Shown here piece by piece: positions 26,458 through 36,410 of a DNA stretch of 64,000 bases. The notes beneath the pieces are model-generated. The model was not told where the DNA came from. It saw only the letters and a list, made by a program, of their open reading frames with translations, and did not search any database. Source of the DNA: Falsiroseomonas sp051433195 (GTDB taxonomy: Bacteria; Pseudomonadota; Alphaproteobacteria; Acetobacterales; Acetobacteraceae). The DNA lies in contig NZ_JBHMFT010000001.1 of NCBI RefSeq assembly GCF_051433195.1, forward strand, positions 248,001 through 312,000, written 5' to 3'. The translations under genes were made by a program, and so were the position numbers. Within the stretch, counting starts at the first letter, position 1; every line of letters starts with the position of its first letter.

Positions 26458-29400
26458 ATGAGGGCCGCCGCCGGTCAAGTGGCGCGGGAGGCGCATCGCG
26501 CGCTGCACCTGCTGTTCGGCCTGTTCTTCCTGCTGCTGCTGGCGACGGGCGCGCTGGCCTGGCGGCTGTCCACCGGCCCGGTCGAGCTGCCCTGGCTCGC
26601 CAGCACCATCGAGGACCAGGCCAATGCCCCCGGCGCGGATGGCACGCCGCCCGATGCGCTGCTGGAGGTTGGCCGCGCCGCGGTGGGCTGGCAGGGCTGG
26701 CGGGAGGGGCGGCTGACGCCGGTGGAACTGCAATTGTCGCAGGTCCGGATGCGCGAGCCGGATGGCAGCCTGCGGCTGGACCTGCCCGATGCCGCCATCA
26801 CCCTGTCGCTGCCCTGGCTGCTGCGCGGGCAGGTCGCGCCGCAGCAGGTGGAGATGCGCCGGCCCGCGCTGCGCCTGCGGCGCTCGGTGGATGGCGAGGT
26901 GACGCTGCTGGTCGGGCAATCCGGCACGGAGGCGCCGGACAGCGCGACCACGGACCCGATGCTGGCCGAGTTGATGCGCGCGCCCTCCGACGACACCTGG
27001 CTGTCCGCGCTGCGCCTGGTGCGGATCGTGCAGGCGCGGGTGGTGGTGGAGGATGCGGCGCTCGGCCTGACCTGGACGCTGGACGACGCTGACCTGGTGC
27101 TCCGCCGGCGGCCCGGCGGCGGCGTCTCCGGCACCGCGACCGCGACGCTGCTATTGGGCGCGGAGCGCGTGCCGGTCAGCGGCTCCGCCGAGATCGTGGC
27201 GGGCGGCGCGGCGGGCGGCGTGGCCGACATCGCCTTCCGCCTGCTGCTGCCGGAATTGCGCCCGGCCCTGCTGGCCGCCGCCGCGCCCGGCCTGGCGCCC
27301 CTGGCGCGGCTGGATGCAACGGCGCGGATCGAGGTCGCGGGCCGCATCGACAGCGCGGGCCGCTTCCGCGACCTCCAGGCGCGGCTGGCGGCCGGGGTGG
27401 GCTCGATCGATGTCGGGCCCGGCCCGCGCCTGGCGATCGAACGGCTGGAGGTGGCGCTGGAGGCGACGCGGGACCGGCTGCTGGTGCCGGCCGCGACCCT
27501 GGTGCTGGCCGGTCCCTCGCCGCCGACCCTGACCCTGGCGGCGGAGGCGAGCCGTGCCGACGACACTTGGCGCGGCACCGCGACCCTCGGCCTGGACGCG
27601 GTGCCGATCGCCGATCTCGGGCGGCACTGGCCGGAGGCGCTGGCCCCGCCGGTGCGCCGCTGGATGGTGCAGAACCTGACGGCCGGCACCGCGCGGGACG
27701 GGCAGTGGCGGCTGGCCGGGCAGGCCGCGGCGGATGGCAGTGGCCTGCGCGTGACGGAGTTGTCCGGCCGGCTCGCGGTGCAGGATGCGACGGTGCACTG
27801 GCTGCGGCCGATCCCGCCCGCCGAACTCGCCAGCGGCACGGTCGATTTCGACCTGCAGGCGATCACCATGCAGGTCACCGGCGGGCGCCAGGCCGGCGTG
27901 GTGGTGCGGGATGGCACGGTGCGCTTCCTGCTGCCGCCGCAAGGCCAGGACTCGGCGGAGATCGCCATCAACCTGGCCGGCCCGGTGGCGGATGCCATCG
28001 CCGTGGTGAAGCACCCGCGGCTGCGCCTGTTCGAACGCGCGCCGCTGCCCATCAAGGACCCGCGCGGCCAGATGGAAGGGCGGCTGGAAATTGCCTTCCC
28101 GCTGCTGTCGGACCTGCCGGTGGAGCAGTTGCAGATCCGCGTGCAGGCGCGGCTGCGGCAGGCGACCATCGCGGATGTGCTGCTCGGCCGGCCGCTGGAG
28201 GGCGGCGTCATCGACCTGAACGTGACCAACACCGGGCTGCGCGCCACCGGCACCGCGACCTTCGCCGGCATCGCCGCGCGGCTGACGGTGGAGATGGATT
28301 TCCGGGCCGGCCCGGCCAGCCAGGTGGTGCGGCGGGAGACGGTGCGGGCGACCACGAATGCCCGCACCATCGCCGAGCTCGGGCTGGACCTGACGGACCT
28401 GGTCGAAGGGCCGGTCGGGCTCGACGTCGCCACCGAGACCCGCCGCAGCGGCCAGGGCCGCGCCACCATAAAGGCGGACCTCCGCAACGCCCGGATGATG
28501 ATCGACCCGCTCGCCTGGGCCAAGCCGCCCGGCCAGAACGCGGGGGCCGAGGTGGTGCTGCGGCTGAACGGCGAGACGCTGCTGGCGATGGACAGCTTCC
28601 GGGTGGAGGCGCCCGCCTTGCTTGTGCGCGGCGCCGCCGCCTTCGGGCGTGGCGCGCGGATGGAACAGCTCATCATCCAGGACGCCGCGGTGGAGGAAAG
28701 CCGCCTGAGTGGGGAGGCGCTGCCCCCCGCCGAGCCCGGCGCCCCGTGGGTGGTGACGCTGCGCGGGCCGGTGCTCGACCTGCGCCGGGCCTTCGCCGCC
28801 GAGGAGGCCCGTGCGGAGGCGCCGGCGGCGGAGGATCGTTCGCCCGCCTTTTCCGCCAATGCGCGCATCGACCGCGTGCTGATGGGGCCGGGGCGCGAGA
28901 TCGGCGCGGTGCAGGCGCGGGTGCAGGTGGATGCGCGGGGCGTGGTCCGTGCCGGCAGTGTCACCGGCCGGGCCGGGCCCCGCGGCAATTTCCAGGCCGA
29001 CATCGCCCCGGCCGGTGCCGGCCGCAGCCTGCGGCTGGAGGCGGAGGATGCCGGGGCGCTGCTCGGCGCCTTCGACGTGCTGCGGACGCTGGAAGGGGGC
29101 AGGCTATCCGTGCAGGCGGCCTATGCCAGCAACCGCCCCGGCGCGCCGCTGGTGGGCACCGCCGTGATGAACGACTTCGCCATGCGCAACGCGCCCGGCT
29201 TCGCCAAGCTGTTGCAGGCGATGACGCTGTACGGCGTGCTGGAGGCGGTGGCCGGGCCGGGCCTCGGCTTCACCCAGCTCGTCGCGCCGTTCAGCCTGAC
29301 GCCGGAGGTGCTGACGCTCGGCGAGGCGCGCGCCTTCTCCGCCTCGCTCGGGCTGACGGCGAAGGGGACGCTGAACCGACGAACCCGGCGGCTGGCGATC

Positions 29401-29628
29401 GAGGGCACCATCGTGCCGGCCTATTTCTTCAACTCGCTGCTTGGCAACCTGCCGATCATCGGGCGCCTGTTCGCGCCGGAAGCCGGCGGCGGGCTGTTCG
29501 CGGCGACCTTCCAGTTGAACGGGCCGGCCGAAGACCCGCAGGTCAGCGTCAACCCGCTGGCCGCGCTTACTCCGGGCTTCCTGCGCGGGCTGTTCGGGAT
29601 CGGGCAGGCGGGGCCGGCGGCGCCGTGA
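26458..29628 (+). CDS. YhdP/AsmA-like protein (DUF3971, AsmA C-terminal domain)
   Basis: A 1056-residue envelope protein. One N-terminal helix (about residues 18-37) is followed by a long repetitive beta region with DUF3971-type sequence (LPEALAPPVRRWMVQNLTAGTA) and an AsmA-like C-terminus (IEGTIVPAYFFNSLLGNLPIIGRLF, then VNPLAALTPGFLRGLFG). Such proteins form periplasm-spanning grooves and in E. coli YhdP helps carry phospholipid between membranes; the same role here is inference. The ATG at 26458 is preferred; a GTG two codons earlier is possible. Its 3' end overlaps the convergent DUF6311-like gene by 62 bases. Confidence 0.88.
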   Translation: MRAAAGQVAREAHRALHLLFGLFFLLLLATGALAWRLSTGPVELPWLASTIEDQANAPGADGTPPDALLEVGRAAVGWQGWREGRLTPVELQLSQVRMREPDGSLRLDLPDAAITLSLPWLLRGQVAPQQVEMRRPALRLRRSVDGEVTLLVGQSGTEAPDSATTDPMLAELMRAPSDDTWLSALRLVRIVQARVVVEDAALGLTWTLDDADLVLRRRPGGGVSGTATATLLLGAERVPVSGSAEIVAGGAAGGVADIAFRLLLPELRPALLAAAAPGLAPLARLDATARIEVAGRIDSAGRFRDLQARLAAGVGSIDVGPGPRLAIERLEVALEATRDRLLVPAATLVLAGPSPPTLTLAAEASRADDTWRGTATLGLDAVPIADLGRHWPEALAPPVRRWMVQNLTAGTARDGQWRLAGQAAADGSGLRVTELSGRLAVQDATVHWLRPIPPAELASGTVDFDLQAITMQVTGGRQAGVVVRDGTVRFLLPPQGQDSAEIAINLAGPVADAIAVVKHPRLRLFERAPLPIKDPRGQMEGRLEIAFPLLSDLPVEQLQIRVQARLRQATIADVLLGRPLEGGVIDLNVTNTGLRATGTATFAGIAARLTVEMDFRAGPASQVVRRETVRATTNARTIAELGLDLTDLVEGPVGLDVATETRRSGQGRATIKADLRNARMMIDPLAWAKPPGQNAGAEVVLRLNGETLLAMDSFRVEAPALLVRGAAAFGRGARMEQLIIQDAAVEESRLSGEALPPAEPGAPWVVTLRGPVLDLRRAFAAEEARAEAPAAEDRSPAFSANARIDRVLMGPGREIGAVQARVQVDARGVVRAGSVTGRAGPRGNFQADIAPAGAGRSLRLEAEDAGALLGAFDVLRTLEGGRLSVQAAYASNRPGAPLVGTAVMNDFAMRNAPGFAKLLQAMTLYGVLEAVAGPGLGFTQLVAPFSLTPEVLTLGEARAFSASLGLTAKGTLNRRTRRLAIEGTIVPAYFFNSLLGNLPIIGRLFAPEAGGGLFAATFQLNGPAEDPQVSVNPLAALTPGFLRGLFGIGQAGPAAP

Positions 29629-31276
29629 GCAGGGGGGTCTGGTGCCAGCCGGGCGCCAGCACCCACAGCCCGTCGAAGCGGGCCAGCAGGTCGCGGTCCG
29701 GGTCATGCCCGGCGCGCGCGGCCTCCAGCATCGGGCCCTCGGCCAGGACATAGAGGCTGCCTGGTTCCGGGTTGCGCCACCGCAGGCGATCCTCGGTGGT
29801 CGCATTCAGCGCTGCCACACGGACCGGGTCGAGGCGGGCGAGGTACACCGCATCGGTGGGCAGGCCGTGGGTCGCGGCCAGCACGGCGACCTCCTCCCAA
29901 TGCGTGGCCTGGAGGCCGGTGGGCGCCAGGCGGATGCGGGCGTAGCGCGTGGTGGCCTCGGACCAGAACGGGTCGGCCAGGCGCAGCGGGGCGGTGGTGG
30001 GGGCGGGGCGGAAATAGCCGGCAAGGCGGGCGAAGCCGGGTTGCAGGTCCACCACCTGCACAGCCAGCAGCGCCGCCAGCGCGAAGCCGGTGCGTCGGCC
30101 GCCCGACGCATGGGCCAGCGCGGCGATGGCGCCGAACAGCGCGGCATAGGCCAGCGGCCAGAAGAATCGCACGGAAGCGCGCAGCGCATCGGCGAGCGCC
30201 AGCACCCGCTCCGGCAGCTCGGCCAGCACAAGCACCACCTGCCCACCGATGGAGACCCGGTGGGTGATGGCGATGGCCAGCATCACGGCGAGCCCCGCCA
30301 CCAGCGGCCAGCGCCGCGCCAGGCCGGGACGCGGCCGCCAAGCATAGGCCAGCAGCCCCGCCGCGATCAGCAGCAGGCTGCCGAGGCCGAGGTAGCTGTC
30401 CTTCGATTCCAGGTGATCGGCACGCGGCAGTTGCGGCAGCAGGCCGCCCCAATGGGTCGGGTCGAAGGGCGCCAGCAGGTCCAGCTGCATTTCGCCGAAC
30501 CCGCCCCAGGTGCCGCCGAGGCCGCCGCCGAGCAGGAAGAACCCGGCCGCCCAAAGCCCCGCCAGGCCGGCGCCCGGCACGCCAACCGCTTCCACGGCCA
30601 GCAGCGCCACCCGGCGCTGCGGTTGCAGGGCGCGGGCGAGCCAATCCGTGGCCCATAATCCGGCGACCATCGGCAGCAGGTAGGCGTGGATCAGGGAGGC
30701 TGCCAGCACCAGCCCCGCCCAGGCGAGCGGCCGGCGCCAGGGCGCGGCCGGCGTCAGGCAGAGATACAGGGCCGCCAACAGCAGGAACTGCCCGCCGAGC
30801 GCGAAGTGGCCACCCATGCGGTTCAGCAGGATGGGTTGCAGCACGAACAGCGCCGCACCGGCCAGCCGTGCCAGCCCATCCTTCGTCACCAGCCCGATCA
30901 GCCGCCAGGCCAGCAGCACCTGCAACGCGCCGCAGGCGAACAGCCAGAGCCCCCAGTATTGCGGCACCTCCACCAGCGGATGCAGCGCCTTGAAGGCGAA
31001 GGCCAGCAGCGGGATCGAGTCCGAGTAGAAGATGGAGGAGCCGACCTCCAGCCCCCAATCCGGGTTCGCGCCGGGCGGCCACATCCAGGGCGAGCGGGCG
31101 AAATAGGTCCAGCCGAGCCAGTACTGCACCGGGTCCGGCCCGATGGTGCCTTCCAGCATCCATCCGGTGCTTCGGGGCGGCAGGATCTGCCAGCCATAGA
31201 CCGCGGCCACCACGGCGAGGCCGATCAGGGCGGCGGCGAGCCCCTCGGCCGCAGAAGTCCAACCGCCGCGACGCAT
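29567..31276 (-). CDS. Polytopic membrane protein, DUF6311/glycosyltransferase-like
   Basis: A 569-residue protein with about ten membrane helices and a soluble C-terminal part of about 140 residues. It resembles DUF6311-type proteins, related to GT-C membrane glycosyltransferases: an acidic first extracytoplasmic loop (EGTIGPDPVQYWLGWTYF), then SSIFYSDSIPLLAFAFKAL, which closely matches TAFADSIPLLALALKAL in the protein at 58420. RASVRFFWPLAYAALFG likewise matches RASGRFFWPVSYALLVG there. So the two are paralogues about 28 kb apart. A role in adding sugars to a lipid-linked surface glycan is plausible but unproven. The ATG at 31276 starts just before helix 1. Confidence 0.75.
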   Translation of the reverse strand: MRRGGWTSAAEGLAAALIGLAVVAAVYGWQILPPRSTGWMLEGTIGPDPVQYWLGWTYFARSPWMWPPGANPDWGLEVGSSIFYSDSIPLLAFAFKALHPLVEVPQYWGLWLFACGALQVLLAWRLIGLVTKDGLARLAGAALFVLQPILLNRMGGHFALGGQFLLLAALYLCLTPAAPWRRPLAWAGLVLAASLIHAYLLPMVAGLWATDWLARALQPQRRVALLAVEAVGVPGAGLAGLWAAGFFLLGGGLGGTWGGFGEMQLDLLAPFDPTHWGGLLPQLPRADHLESKDSYLGLGSLLLIAAGLLAYAWRPRPGLARRWPLVAGLAVMLAIAITHRVSIGGQVVLVLAELPERVLALADALRASVRFFWPLAYAALFGAIAALAHASGGRRTGFALAALLAVQVVDLQPGFARLAGYFRPAPTTAPLRLADPFWSEATTRYARIRLAPTGLQATHWEEVAVLAATHGLPTDAVYLARLDPVRVAALNATTEDRLRWRNPEPGSLYVLAEGPMLEAARAGHDPDRDLLARFDGLWVLAPGWHQTPLLTAPPAPPARSRTARAGSPE

Positions 31277-31334
31277 GCCCGCAATCTCCACCGTGCCGGC
31301 CTTGTGCCGCGGCTTCGTGGCTATTTGTGGATGC

Positions 31335-32570
31335 TCACCCCGCCTGGCGCACCAGCAAATGCCGCTTGCGGCCGAGTGAGAGCTTCGCCGCCCCATCGCG
31401 CAGGTCCGCCACGGTGACCTGCGCCGCTTCGTCGCCGACCGGCGCGTCGTTCAGGCGGACGCCGTTCTGCTTGATCAGGCGGCGCGCCTCGCTTTTGCTG
31501 GCCACCAGCTTCGCCTCCGCCAGGATATCGACGATGCCGGCGGGCAGGGCGGTGGCGTGGCTCGGCAGCGTCTCGGCGGCCTCGCCCTGTTCGAACGCGC
31601 GGCGGGCGGTTTCGGCGGACGTCTCGGCGGCCGCGCGGCCATGCAGCAGCGCGGTCGCCTCGGTCGCCAGGATCTTCTTCGCCTCGTTCACCTCGGCGCC
31701 GGACAGCGCGCCGAGGCGGCGGACCTCGTCCATCGGCAGTTCGGTGAACAGGCCGAGGAAGCGGCCGACATCCGCATCCTCGACATTGCGCCAGAACTGC
31801 CAGTAGCCGTAGGGCGCCAGCCGGTCCGGATTGAGCCACACGGCGCCGCCCGCCGTCTTGCCCATCTTGGTGCCGGAGGCCGTGGTCAGCAGCGGCGTGG
31901 TCAGGCCGAAGGCCTCGGCCCCCGCCATGCGGCGCACCAGGTCGGCGCCCATGATGATGTTGCCCCACTGGTCCGACCCGCCCATCTGCAGCGTCACGCC
32001 CAGCCGCCGGTGCAGTTCCAGGAAGTCATAGGATTGCAGCAGCATGTAGTTGAATTCGAGGAAGCTGAGCGGCTGGTCGCGGCCCAGCCGCAGCCGCACA
32101 CTGTCCATGGTCAGCATGCGGTTGACGCTGAAATGCCGGCCGACCTCGCGCAGGAAGGGGATGTAGCGCAGCTCGTCCAGCCATTCGGCGTTGTCGAGCA
32201 TGATGCCCGCCCCATGGCCAAACTCCAACGGGCCGAACTCCAGGAAGCTGTCGAAGGATTTGCGGATCCCGGCCTTGTTCGCCTCGATCTGCGCATCGTC
32301 GAGCAGCGGTCGCGCGTCGTCGCGGAAGGAGGGGTCGCCGATCTTCGTCGTGCCGCCGCCCATCAGCGCCACCGGGCGGTTGCCGGTGCGCTGCAACAGG
32401 CGCAGCAGCATGATCGACAGCAGGTGGCCGACATGCAGGCTGTCCGCGGTGCAGTCGAAGCCGACATAGGCGCTGACCCGGCCGCTCGCGGCCAGTCCTT
32501 CCGCATCCGTCACCTGGTGGATGAAGCCGCGCTCACGCGCGATGTGCAGGAAATCCTGGGTGGCCGTCAT
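31335..32570 (-). CDS. tyrS: Tyrosyl-tRNA synthetase
   Basis: Charges tRNA-Tyr; essential and cytoplasmic. The 411-residue product is a class I synthetase with the HIGH motif as HVGH (46-49) in GFDCTADSLHVGHL, the KMSKS loop as KMGKT (235-239), the tyrosine pocket in LQMGGSDQWGNI, and an S4 RNA-binding domain at the C-terminus (AKLVASKSEARRLIKQNGVRLND). Length is normal. It starts at the ATG at 32570, 48 bases from the divergent anmK start, a common neighbour pair in Alphaproteobacteria. Confidence 0.97.
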   Translation of the reverse strand: MTATQDFLHIARERGFIHQVTDAEGLAASGRVSAYVGFDCTADSLHVGHLLSIMLLRLLQRTGNRPVALMGGGTTKIGDPSFRDDARPLLDDAQIEANKAGIRKSFDSFLEFGPLEFGHGAGIMLDNAEWLDELRYIPFLREVGRHFSVNRMLTMDSVRLRLGRDQPLSFLEFNYMLLQSYDFLELHRRLGVTLQMGGSDQWGNIIMGADLVRRMAGAEAFGLTTPLLTTASGTKMGKTAGGAVWLNPDRLAPYGYWQFWRNVEDADVGRFLGLFTELPMDEVRRLGALSGAEVNEAKKILATEATALLHGRAAAETSAETARRAFEQGEAAETLPSHATALPAGIVDILAEAKLVASKSEARRLIKQNGVRLNDAPVGDEAAQVTVADLRDGAAKLSLGRKRHLLVRQAG

Positions 32571-32618
32571 GGGTCTTTGGGGCTTCCGAAACTGTGGGCG
32601 GCGTAGCACGGTGGCCCC

Positions 32619-33716
32619 ATGCTGAGAACAATCGGGCTGATGAGCGGCACCTCCCTCGATGGAGTCGATGCCGCCTGGGTGGAGACGGACGGAGAGGCGA
32701 TCGGGCGGCTCGGCCCGGTGCTGACGCTGCCCTACGCGCCGGCGCTGCGCCGCGACCTGCGCGAATTGCTCGACCGCGCGCCGGAGCTGGCGGGCGACGA
32801 CCCGTTCCTGGCGAGCTGCGTGGCGCGGCTGACCGAGCGGCACATCGAGGCGGTGCGCGCCATCGGCTGGCCGGCGGACCTCATCGGCTTCCACGGCCAG
32901 ACCATCCTGCACCGCCCAAGCCGACCGGGATCCAACATGCCGGGCTTCACCTGGCAGGTCGGCGATGCGCAGCGCCTGGCGCGGGAGACGGGGATCACCG
33001 TCGCGCATGATTTCCGCTCCGCGGATGTGGCCGCCGGCGGGCAGGGGGCGCCGCTGGTGCCGGTGGTGCATGCGGTGATGGCCGCCCGCCTGCCGAAGCC
33101 GCTGGCCATCCTGAACCTGGGCGGGGTTGGCAACGTCACCTGGATCGGGGAGGACGGCACGCTCGTGGCCTTCGACACCGGCCCGGCCAACGGCCCGCTG
33201 GATGACTGGGCGCGGCGTTCCACCGGCGAGCCCTATGACCGCGACGGCAGGCTCGCGCTGGCGGGGCAGGCGGATGGCGGCGTGCTGGCGCCGCTGATGG
33301 CGCATCCCTGGCTGGCCGCGCCGCCGCCGAAATCGCTCGACCGTCTGGATTTCGACCGCGCGCTGAAGGAGGCCGGCGCCGGCGCGCTGTCGCCGCAGGA
33401 TGGCGCCGCCACCCTGGTCGCGTTCTGCGCCATCTGCGTCGCCGCCGCGGCGCGGCACTTTCCCGCCCCGCCGGTGCAATGGCTGGTGGCCGGCGGCGGG
33501 CGGCGCAACCCGGCGATGATCCGCGCGCTGGGGGCGGCCCTGGCGGAGCCGGTGCGGGCGGTGGAGGTGGCCGGCTGGAACGGCGATGCGCTGGAGGCGC
33601 AGGCCTTCGGCGTGCTGGCGGCGCGGGTCTGGCGCGGGCTGCCGCTGACCTTTCCGGGGACGACCGGCGTGCCGGCGCCATGGCCGGGAGGGCGGCTGGT
33701 CGGGCCGCTGCTCTGA
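32619..33716 (+). CDS. anmK: Anhydro-N-acetylmuramic acid kinase
   Basis: Phosphorylates and hydrolyses 1,6-anhydroMurNAc to MurNAc-6-phosphate in peptidoglycan recycling; cytoplasmic. The 365-residue product has the ATP-binding start IGLMSGTSLDGVDAAWV, the GHDQTI-like GFHGQTILHRP, the catalytic aspartate in VAHDFRSADVAAGGQGAPLVP, LNLGGVGNVT and FDTGPANGPLDDW. All are family hallmarks. No other recycling gene lies in the window. It is followed by a convergent hybrid kinase gene 18 bases away. Confidence 0.96.
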   Translation: MLRTIGLMSGTSLDGVDAAWVETDGEAIGRLGPVLTLPYAPALRRDLRELLDRAPELAGDDPFLASCVARLTERHIEAVRAIGWPADLIGFHGQTILHRPSRPGSNMPGFTWQVGDAQRLARETGITVAHDFRSADVAAGGQGAPLVPVVHAVMAARLPKPLAILNLGGVGNVTWIGEDGTLVAFDTGPANGPLDDWARRSTGEPYDRDGRLALAGQADGGVLAPLMAHPWLAAPPPKSLDRLDFDRALKEAGAGALSPQDGAATLVAFCAICVAAAARHFPAPPVQWLVAGGGRRNPAMIRALGAALAEPVRAVEVAGWNGDALEAQAFGVLAARVWRGLPLTFPGTTGVPAPWPGGRLVGPLL

Positions 33717-33734
33717 GGAGCGCGCATCTGCGAT

Positions 33735-35396
33735 CTACGCCGCCGGCGCCTGCGCCAGTCGATCCAGCGTCGACAGTTCCTCGGCCAGTTCCTCGACGCT
33801 GACCGGCTTGCGCATCACCCGCAGGAGCGGATCGGTCGCGGCCCGTTCGGAGAACTGGCGGTCGAGGTCCTGCTCCAGGTTGCCCGTCAGCAGCAGGGCG
33901 GGAAGCCGGGCGAGCGATGGCGAGCCGCGAACCGACTCGATCAGCGCGAGGCCGTTGGTCCCTGGCATCCCGTAATCCGTCACCAGGACATCCGGCTGTT
34001 CCCCGGCCGACAGCAGCGCCAGGGCGCCATCGCCGCTGCTGGTCCGCAGGACCGAAAAGCCCTGGTCGGCCAGGCTCTCGGCCAGGAAGTTCCGGACCAG
34101 CGCGTCGTCATCGACCAGCAGGATGCGCAGGGGGCGCGTGGCCATGGTCGACGACGTTCGCGGTTTTTCGACCAGCTTCATCGCCGTGGCGGCGGGGAGG
34201 CGGATGGTGACGGTGGTCCCGGTGCCGAGGGCGCTCTCGATCAAAAGCGTGCCAGATGATTGTTCGACGAAGCCGCGCGCCATCGCGAGCCCGAGCCCGG
34301 TGCCTGCTCCGGCAAGCTTGGTCGAAAAGAATGGCTCGCCGACCCGTGCAAGGACGTCGGGGGCCATGCCCTCGCCGGTGTCACCTACGCTGATCCGGAC
34401 ATACCTGCCGGCATCCAGCCCGAGGGCGCGCGCGCCCTCGGGAGACAGGTATTCCTCCGTCGCGCTGATGCTGAGGGTACCGCCCTGCGGCATCGCGTCC
34501 CGCGCGTTCGTCGCCAGGTTCACCAGAACGGTCTCCAGCTGCCCGCGGTCGGTGAGCAGCGCGGGAAGCGGGCGGTCGGCGTCGATCTCGGTCCGGATCT
34601 GCGCGCCGAGCGTATGCCAGAGGATCTCCCGCAGGCCGCGCACGAGGCCGGCCGGGTCGACCGGCTCCAGCCGCAGTTCGCCGCGGCGCGCGAAGGACAG
34701 GAGCCGCCGCGTGACCGAGCCGCCGCGCTGGGTGGCTTCCTCGACCATCTGCGCCAGGTGCCGCACGGCATCGGGACTTTCCGCGCGCCGGCGGATGAGG
34801 CTCGCGCCGCTCTGGATCGCCTGCATGATGTTGTTGAAGTCGTGGGCCACGCCGCCGGCGAGCTGTCCCAGGGCGCGCAGCCGCTGGTCCTGCGCAAGCT
34901 TGAGCTGGGCCGCCTCCCGCGCCGCGACCTCGACGCGGACCCGTTCCTCGAGCGAGGTGTTCAGGCGCTGCAGTTCCTCGGCGAGGTGGGCGCTGCGGGC
35001 CTTCTCGTCCTCCACCCGGTTGACCGCGGAGTTCATGAGGTGGACCACGACGATATCGACCAGCACGACCGCCACGAAGAAGACCAGGGCGATGACCTCC
35101 GGCGTGGTGACGAGCGCGAAGGAGCCGTAGGGCGCGATGAAGAAGTACCAGGCCGCCATCGTGCTCAGCGCCCCGGTGACAAGGCCGGGGCCCATGCCGC
35201 CGAAATAGGTCGCCAGCAGCACGGCCGGGAAGAAGGTGAGGAAGGGAAAGCCGAGCGGGGGCAGGATCGGGCCCAGGGCATAGCGCCCGGCGAGTGCGGC
35301 GCTGAAAAGGCCGATGCCGAGGAGATGCCCGCGCGCGGTGCCCGTCCCCACGGCCCGGCGGGACTGCAGCCCGGACCGGAAGCTGGAGAGTGACAA
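33735..35396 (-). CDS. Membrane hybrid histidine kinase with DUF4118 and receiver domains
   Basis: A 553-residue protein. A DUF4118-type membrane module of about four helices (residues 25-122, as in KdpD) is followed by a coiled coil (about 124-170), HisKA with H185 in LAGGVAHDFNNIMQA, an HATPase domain (G box GDTGEGMAP, GTGLGLAMARG), then a C-terminal receiver (about 423-545) with DDD at 429-431 and phospho-acceptor D474 in VLVTDYGMPG. The HDFNN form of the H box is typical of hybrid kinases without a periplasmic sensor. No separate output regulator is adjacent; the single-domain receiver at 41941 is one candidate partner in the window. Confidence 0.9.
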   Translation of the reverse strand: MSLSSFRSGLQSRRAVGTGTARGHLLGIGLFSAALAGRYALGPILPPLGFPFLTFFPAVLLATYFGGMGPGLVTGALSTMAAWYFFIAPYGSFALVTTPEVIALVFFVAVVLVDIVVVHLMNSAVNRVEDEKARSAHLAEELQRLNTSLEERVRVEVAAREAAQLKLAQDQRLRALGQLAGGVAHDFNNIMQAIQSGASLIRRRAESPDAVRHLAQMVEEATQRGGSVTRRLLSFARRGELRLEPVDPAGLVRGLREILWHTLGAQIRTEIDADRPLPALLTDRGQLETVLVNLATNARDAMPQGGTLSISATEEYLSPEGARALGLDAGRYVRISVGDTGEGMAPDVLARVGEPFFSTKLAGAGTGLGLAMARGFVEQSSGTLLIESALGTGTTVTIRLPAATAMKLVEKPRTSSTMATRPLRILLVDDDALVRNFLAESLADQGFSVLRTSSGDGALALLSAGEQPDVLVTDYGMPGTNGLALIESVRGSPSLARLPALLLTGNLEQDLDRQFSERAATDPLLRVMRKPVSVEELAEELSTLDRLAQAPAA

Positions 35397-35452
35397 ATTG
35401 GGCCTTTCTCGCGCAGAGGAATCAGGCCCTGCGTGCGCCTGGTTGCGCCCGC

Positions 35453-35500
35453 AAAAAACCCGGCCGGACCCGAAGCGCGAGGCTTCGGGTCCGGCCGGGT
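35453..35500 (-). terminator. Strong Rho-independent terminator for the alpha/beta hydrolase gene
   Basis: A perfect 19-bp stem (35458-35476 with 35482-35500, core CCGGCCGGACCCGAAGC) around the loop GCGAG. On the minus strand it is followed by a run of T (complement of the A tract at 35453-35458). It lies 19 bases beyond the hydrolase stop and insulates the downstream hybrid kinase gene, whose start is 56 bases farther on. Confidence 0.9.
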
Positions 35501-35518
35501 CCTTGCCGCCGGGAAACG

Positions 35519-36187
35519 TCAGTCGGCGGCGAGCGCCATCCGGTTGCGGTTCAGCATGCCCATGACGTGGTCTTCCGCCGCATCGGCCACCTGTTCCGCC
35601 TGGGGCGGGGTGTAGATGTGGCCGGCGCCGGGCATCACGCGGTAGTCGATGGCGATGCCCTTCTGGGTGTTCAGCTTGTCCACCAGCTTCCGCACGCTGG
35701 GCTCCGGCACCAGCTCATCGTCGGAGCCATGCAGGATCAGCCCGTTGCAGGGGCAGGGCGCCAGGAAGCCGAAATCGTAGTGGCTGGCGGGGGCGGAGAC
35801 GCTGACGAAGCCGCCCATCTCCGGCCGCCGCATCAGCAGCTGCATGCCGACATAGGAGCCGAAGGAATACCCCGCGACCCACAGCGAGGAGGCGTTCGGA
35901 TTCACCGCCTGAAGGAAGTCGAGCGCCGCCGCCGCATCCGAGATCTCCCCGATCCCGCCATCGTAGCGGCCCTGGCTGCGGCCGACGCCGCGGAAATTGA
36001 AGCGGAGGGTCGAGAAGCCCATCGCCTGGAAGCGCTGGTACAGCGCGTGAACGACGCGGTTGTTCATGGTGCCGCCATGCAGCGGATGCGGGTGCAGGAT
36101 CAGCGCGACCGGCGCATGCGCCTGCTTCGCGTGATGATAGCGGCCCTCGAGCCGGCCATCGGGCCCGGCGAACATGACTTCAGGCAT
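35519..36187 (-). CDS. Alpha/beta hydrolase, COG2945 type
   Basis: A 222-residue alpha/beta hydrolase of the dienelactone-hydrolase-like group. The nucleophile is S108 in VAGYSFGSYVG; the acid is in HGSDDELVP and the histidine in MPGAGHIYTPP. LHPHPLHGGTMNNRVV near residue 32 is the hallmark of the COG2945 subgroup. Cytoplasmic, substrate unknown. Genes of this subgroup often sit next to Fe-S assembly genes in Alphaproteobacteria, as here with iscR in the opposite direction. A strong terminator follows. A possible promoter, ATGAAA-N17-TATATT on the minus strand at 36568-36596, would give a leader of about 370 bases. Confidence 0.88.
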   Translation of the reverse strand: MPEVMFAGPDGRLEGRYHHAKQAHAPVALILHPHPLHGGTMNNRVVHALYQRFQAMGFSTLRFNFRGVGRSQGRYDGGIGEISDAAAALDFLQAVNPNASSLWVAGYSFGSYVGMQLLMRRPEMGGFVSVSAPASHYDFGFLAPCPCNGLILHGSDDELVPEPSVRKLVDKLNTQKGIAIDYRVMPGAGHIYTPPQAEQVADAAEDHVMGMLNRNRMALAAD

Positions 36188-36410
36188 CGTTCAAAAGATC
36201 CAGTCCATGTTGGGTCCGCGGTGCGCCGGGGAGAACCGGCTGCCACGAACCATGGCCGGGGAGGGATGAGTGCAGCGCATCCGCCCCTCGGCCGTTTGGG
36301 GAACCACCACGCCGCCGCCGCGACGCGCCTCGGGCCAGATCGAATCTGAAAGCCGCGCCCATTTCCCGTCCGGCCCGCATAGTTGACGGCGCAGGTCGGG
36401 AACAATAGCC